From G963678255 sp963678255 (GTDB lineage: Bacteria > Cloacimonadota > Cloacimonadia > Cloacimonadales > WRIO01), in the NCBI GenBank assembly GCA_963678255.2, contig CAXXTW010000002.1, forward strand, positions 1,364,001 to 1,428,000: a stretch of DNA of 64,000 nucleotides, written 5' to 3'. A model generated the notes under the pieces. The model was not told where the DNA came from. It made no database searches and saw only the letters and a program-made list of their open reading frames with translations. Of the stretch, positions 61,658-64,000 are shown one piece after another (within the stretch, counting starts at the first letter, position 1; the number at the start of each line of letters is the position of its first letter). Both the position numbers and the translations under genes were made by a program.

Positions 61658-62293
61658 AAAAACCTCACTTTAAACAGATTATTATTTGGAAAATTCTTTT
61701 TATCGTTTGTTTTACTATATGTTATAATAAAAATCATAACTATACTAAAAACATCTCCTTATAAAAAATCTCTCCAAATTCCAAATTATCCCTCACTCTA
61801 ATTATGTCTATATTTTTTTTAATTTTTAATTAAGATTTCGTTACTTGGCTATATAAAATTTGTACATTTTTTGCTCTATTTTGATAATCATGGTTTCTTT
61901 TCTTCTTTTATTTTTTAATTCGACTGAAATGTGTAATTAATCATTGGTAGTTCTTACTAAAAACCTTCATTATTCGTTCTTAACTCAAATATAACCTATT
62001 CCTTCCTTATTCCTTCCTTGGTGCTTCCTTGGTGCTTTTCTTTTTATTTTCACGAATTGTTCTCTTTAATAAAACACTAATATTTGCTGAATCGTTGCTA
62101 ATATGTTTCTGAAAACTAGTTCAAACATTCTGTCAAGTTCGTCTTGGCTAAGACATTTTCCATTATTATACACTTTAATTGATTAGTGATTTTATCCTAA
62201 TTAATATTTTTTTTGGATATTTTTGGTGTTATGTTAAATTGGGGATTATTACTCAAGATAATTTTAAAAGATTATATAAAAATTATGTTTTGT
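61658..62293. other. Intergenic region upstream of glyS with repeat and short open-frame remnants
   Basis: 636 AT-rich bases. They contain the repeat at 61993-62038, a GTCTT/AAGAC inverted repeat at 62141-62154, and a minus-strand open run of 38 codons (62066-62182). That run reads VYNNGKCLSQDELDRMFELV then FRNILATIQQ and looks protein-like, but has no ribosome site and an in-frame stop just upstream. I see no gene, tRNA or T-box leader. Confidence 0.35.
61993..62038 (-). repeat. Dispersed GCACCAAGG repeat, second copy
   Basis: The minus strand reads AAAAGCACCAAGGAAGCACC then AAGGAAGGAATAAGGAAGGA. It shares the exact 18-mer AAGCACCAAGGAAGGAAT (62009-62026) with 31727-31744, with local doubling of GCACCAAGGA and AAGGAAGGAAT. 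Confidence 0.75.
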
Positions 62294-64000
62294 TTATTTA
62301 ATTACATGCTTTTTATTTAAGTAAAATTTAAAAATTGAGCCATTATCCCATTCTTCCACCCATACTTTTCCCTGATGCATCTCTAAGATTTTTTTTACTA
62401 ATGCTAAGCCTATACCTGATCCCATAGAATTAGGATTCAACTTTTCAAACAGACCAAAGACTTTCTCAGTATTATCTTTTTCAATACCAATTCCATTATC
62501 TTTTATAAAGAAATATGTATGGTCATTATAATGCTCACACCCAATCTGAATCACAGGATATCCAGTTTCTTTTGAATACTTTATCGCATTCTCGATTAAA
62601 TTCTGCCATACTTCTCGAATCCGCTTACGATCTGCATTGATTGTGGGCATACATTCCTGAACTGTTATCTGAGCATTTGTTTCTGTTATGAGAGCTTGCA
62701 GTAAACTAACTGCCTCTTTTACTGAATCATTCATGGTAAATGTCGAATGTAAGGGCATTTTCCTGCCTACCCTAGATAAAGCTAATAAATCATCTAATAA
62801 CTCTGTCATTTTATCTGTAGCATCTGAAATTCTCTTTATCCCGCGCTGAATTTTAAAATGATCTTGCTTTTCTATATCAGCATACAAATATGCTAAAAAA
62901 CCCTTAATGGTGATTATTGGACTTTTTAAATCATGAGAAATTGTATATAAAAAAGCCTGCATTTCATTGTTCTTCATCTCTAAGGATTGGATATAATCTT
63001 TTATTGCCATATCACTTTTGTTTCTTTCTGACACATCTGTTATTATACCAACTATACCTTGAATATTATTATTTAAATCATAGACTATCGCTTTATCCAA
63101 ACGAACATGCTTTTCCTCATTATTAACAACCATTATTGTTTCAAAACTCTGTCTCGGGGGATTCTTCATTAAAGTATTATCTGCTTCTTTACAGATAAAG
63201 ACTACATTTTCTGGTAAAACTTCATAAAAACATTTTGTTCTAAGATCTTCTTCTTTTAGTTGAAAAAAAGTTCGATATGCGTTATTAAAAAGTTTTATTT
63301 CACCTTCTAGAGTCCGAAAATATATTGGATTAGGAATGGTATCTAATAATGTTTTCATAAAACTCAGATTATTGTCCAAATCTTTTTTTACTTTCTTTTC
63401 CTGTAAATACTGATATAGGAATATTAATAAAAAAGTTACTATTAATACAAAAAACAAATTGGCTACCCAAATCACTTCTTTCTGAATAAAGTATCGTGAT
63501 GAAGGTTGGTTTATGATTTCAGCATTAAGTGGTAGTGATTTTACTTTTATTTTAAATTGTCTTAATTGATTATAATCAAATGCAATGATATTGGGACTAT
63601 TCATGATTACTGGAATGTTTTTAACACTCTTGCTGTTTAATATCTCTAATGCTAGCACCCCGGCTAACTCTCCCTGACGGACAGAACTAACCATTGATCC
63701 ACCAATCACTCCATAACTTAAGTAAAAATCCCATAAACCAAAAACTGGAACATCTGGATTGATCGTAAAGTATTTTACAGACTTTTCATGTGGAAACACT
63801 GATTGGCCATACTCATCTTTTATGGAAGAAACAATTACAATTGCATCTTGTGATTTCATCTTTTTTATCAACGATTGGATTTCATTGACTCTTTTATCAT
63901 CTATAAAATGAAATACTATTGATGTTTTCATTTGTTTTATCTGATCATTTATTATTGTTTTATTTATCTTGTATATCTCACTCCCATCTCCAAACATATA
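62294..64000 (-). CDS. Sensor histidine kinase with ABC-substrate-binding-like sensor (5' end outside window)
   Basis: About 568 codons are visible; the frame stays open to the window edge, and the first ATG (63997) is unlikely to be the true start. The N-terminal part (DAIVIVSSIKDEYGQSVFPH, GVIGGSMVSSVRQGELAGVL, FDYNQLRQFKIKVKSLP) matches the periplasmic ABC_sub_bind type fold. A transmembrane helix (about 178-198), PAS (about 210-335), HisKA (ISHDLKSPIITIKGFLAYL) and HATPase (NLIENAIKYSKE, GIGIEKDN, GSGIGLALVKK) follow. It probably senses a small external ligand. No regulator gene is visible on this side. Confidence 0.88.
   Translation of the reverse strand, partial: YMFGDGSEIYKINKTIINDQIKQMKTSIVFHFIDDKRVNEIQSLIKKMKSQDAIVIVSSIKDEYGQSVFPHEKSVKYFTINPDVPVFGLWDFYLSYGVIGGSMVSSVRQGELAGVLALEILNSKSVKNIPVIMNSPNIIAFDYNQLRQFKIKVKSLPLNAEIINQPSSRYFIQKEVIWVANLFFVLIVTFLLIFLYQYLQEKKVKKDLDNNLSFMKTLLDTIPNPIYFRTLEGEIKLFNNAYRTFFQLKEEDLRTKCFYEVLPENVVFICKEADNTLMKNPPRQSFETIMVVNNEEKHVRLDKAIVYDLNNNIQGIVGIITDVSERNKSDMAIKDYIQSLEMKNNEMQAFLYTISHDLKSPIITIKGFLAYLYADIEKQDHFKIQRGIKRISDATDKMTELLDDLLALSRVGRKMPLHSTFTMNDSVKEAVSLLQALITETNAQITVQECMPTINADRKRIREVWQNLIENAIKYSKETGYPVIQIGCEHYNDHTYFFIKDNGIGIEKDNTEKVFGLFEKLNPNSMGSGIGLALVKKILEMHQGKVWVEEWDNGSIFKFYLNKKHVIK

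Noticed and set aside
61658..61800. T-box leader before glyS
   Set aside because: No specifier loop or T-box consensus, and no terminator/antiterminator pair in the short leader.

Overview
The window is AT-rich (roughly one third GC by eye) and comes from a Gram-negative, didermic bacterium. Evidence for an outer membrane includes LpxB (lipid-A disaccharide synthase), several outer-membrane beta-barrel proteins, a complete TonB-ExbB-ExbD-receptor set, and an EnvC-like factor with an AmiC-type amidase. A PorV/PorQ-family barrel beside a 1006-residue secreted protein, which ends in a type IX-secretion/FlgD-like C-terminal domain and carries DxDGDG inserts, points to the FCB superphylum. Cloacimonadota or a close relative is my best guess, as an inference rather than a proof.

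Layout. (1) 1-7123, minus strand: an ABC exporter (ATPase + FtsX permease) with a YtkA-like periplasmic protein, a barrel protein, an FMN-binding-like protein and an Rrf2 regulator. It runs into a second set: ArsR regulator, YraQ/ArsP-type permease, CcdA-like protein and two thioredoxins. Both look like thiol, metal or redox stress modules. (2) 7186-8703: rsgA with an elaborate leader containing two micro-ORFs, a terminator/antiterminator pair and a second terminator hairpin. This is the most interesting non-coding structure in the window. (3) 9161-11441: flhF, flhG and a small membrane protein, then a terminator and tRNA-Arg. (4) 11643-14650: an Uup-type ABC-F ATPase with a BamA-like barrel. 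(5) 14806-15257: tRNA-Lys and three tRNA-Glu. (6) 15309-17349: an ECF transporter T component and a fused double ATPase whose two halves are degenerate in complementary ways. (7) 17480-24559: an NtrB/NtrC-like pair, then amtB under a sigma-54 promoter with an upstream enhancer palindrome, then a cation/proton antiporter fused to a PTS EIIA domain. (8) 24649-30929: xpt with a palindromic operator made of two inverted DnaA-box-like sites, a CHASE4/CHASE hybrid kinase, a decayed solute-binding protein gene and an EIIA-CBS protein. (9) 31087-35158: an unknown gene, a repeat-rich patch, a frameshifted AEC transporter gene, a membrane gluzincin peptidase and AmiC. (10) 35192-39995: two overlapping hybrid kinase genes. 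(11) 40071-45398: a likely operon trxB - ferritin-like - envC-like - tsaC/LMW-PTP fusion - lpxB - acyltransferase. (12) 45461-54813: a Ton/type IX-like outer-membrane operon ending in a terminator. (13) 55045-61657: a housekeeping cluster glyS - pta - aspartate aminotransferase - small membrane protein - PfkB kinase - purM. (14) 62294-64000: a partial histidine kinase with a periplasmic-binding-type sensor.

The coherent themes are envelope biogenesis (lpxB, acyltransferase, EnvC/AmiC, barrels, Ton/type IX export), redox and metal handling, and nitrogen or phosphate-relay control (NtrBC, AmtB, EIIA domains). Mobile elements are essentially absent. Decay is limited to one pseudogene, one homopolymer frameshift and a few short open-frame remnants near an 18-bp repeat that occurs twice.
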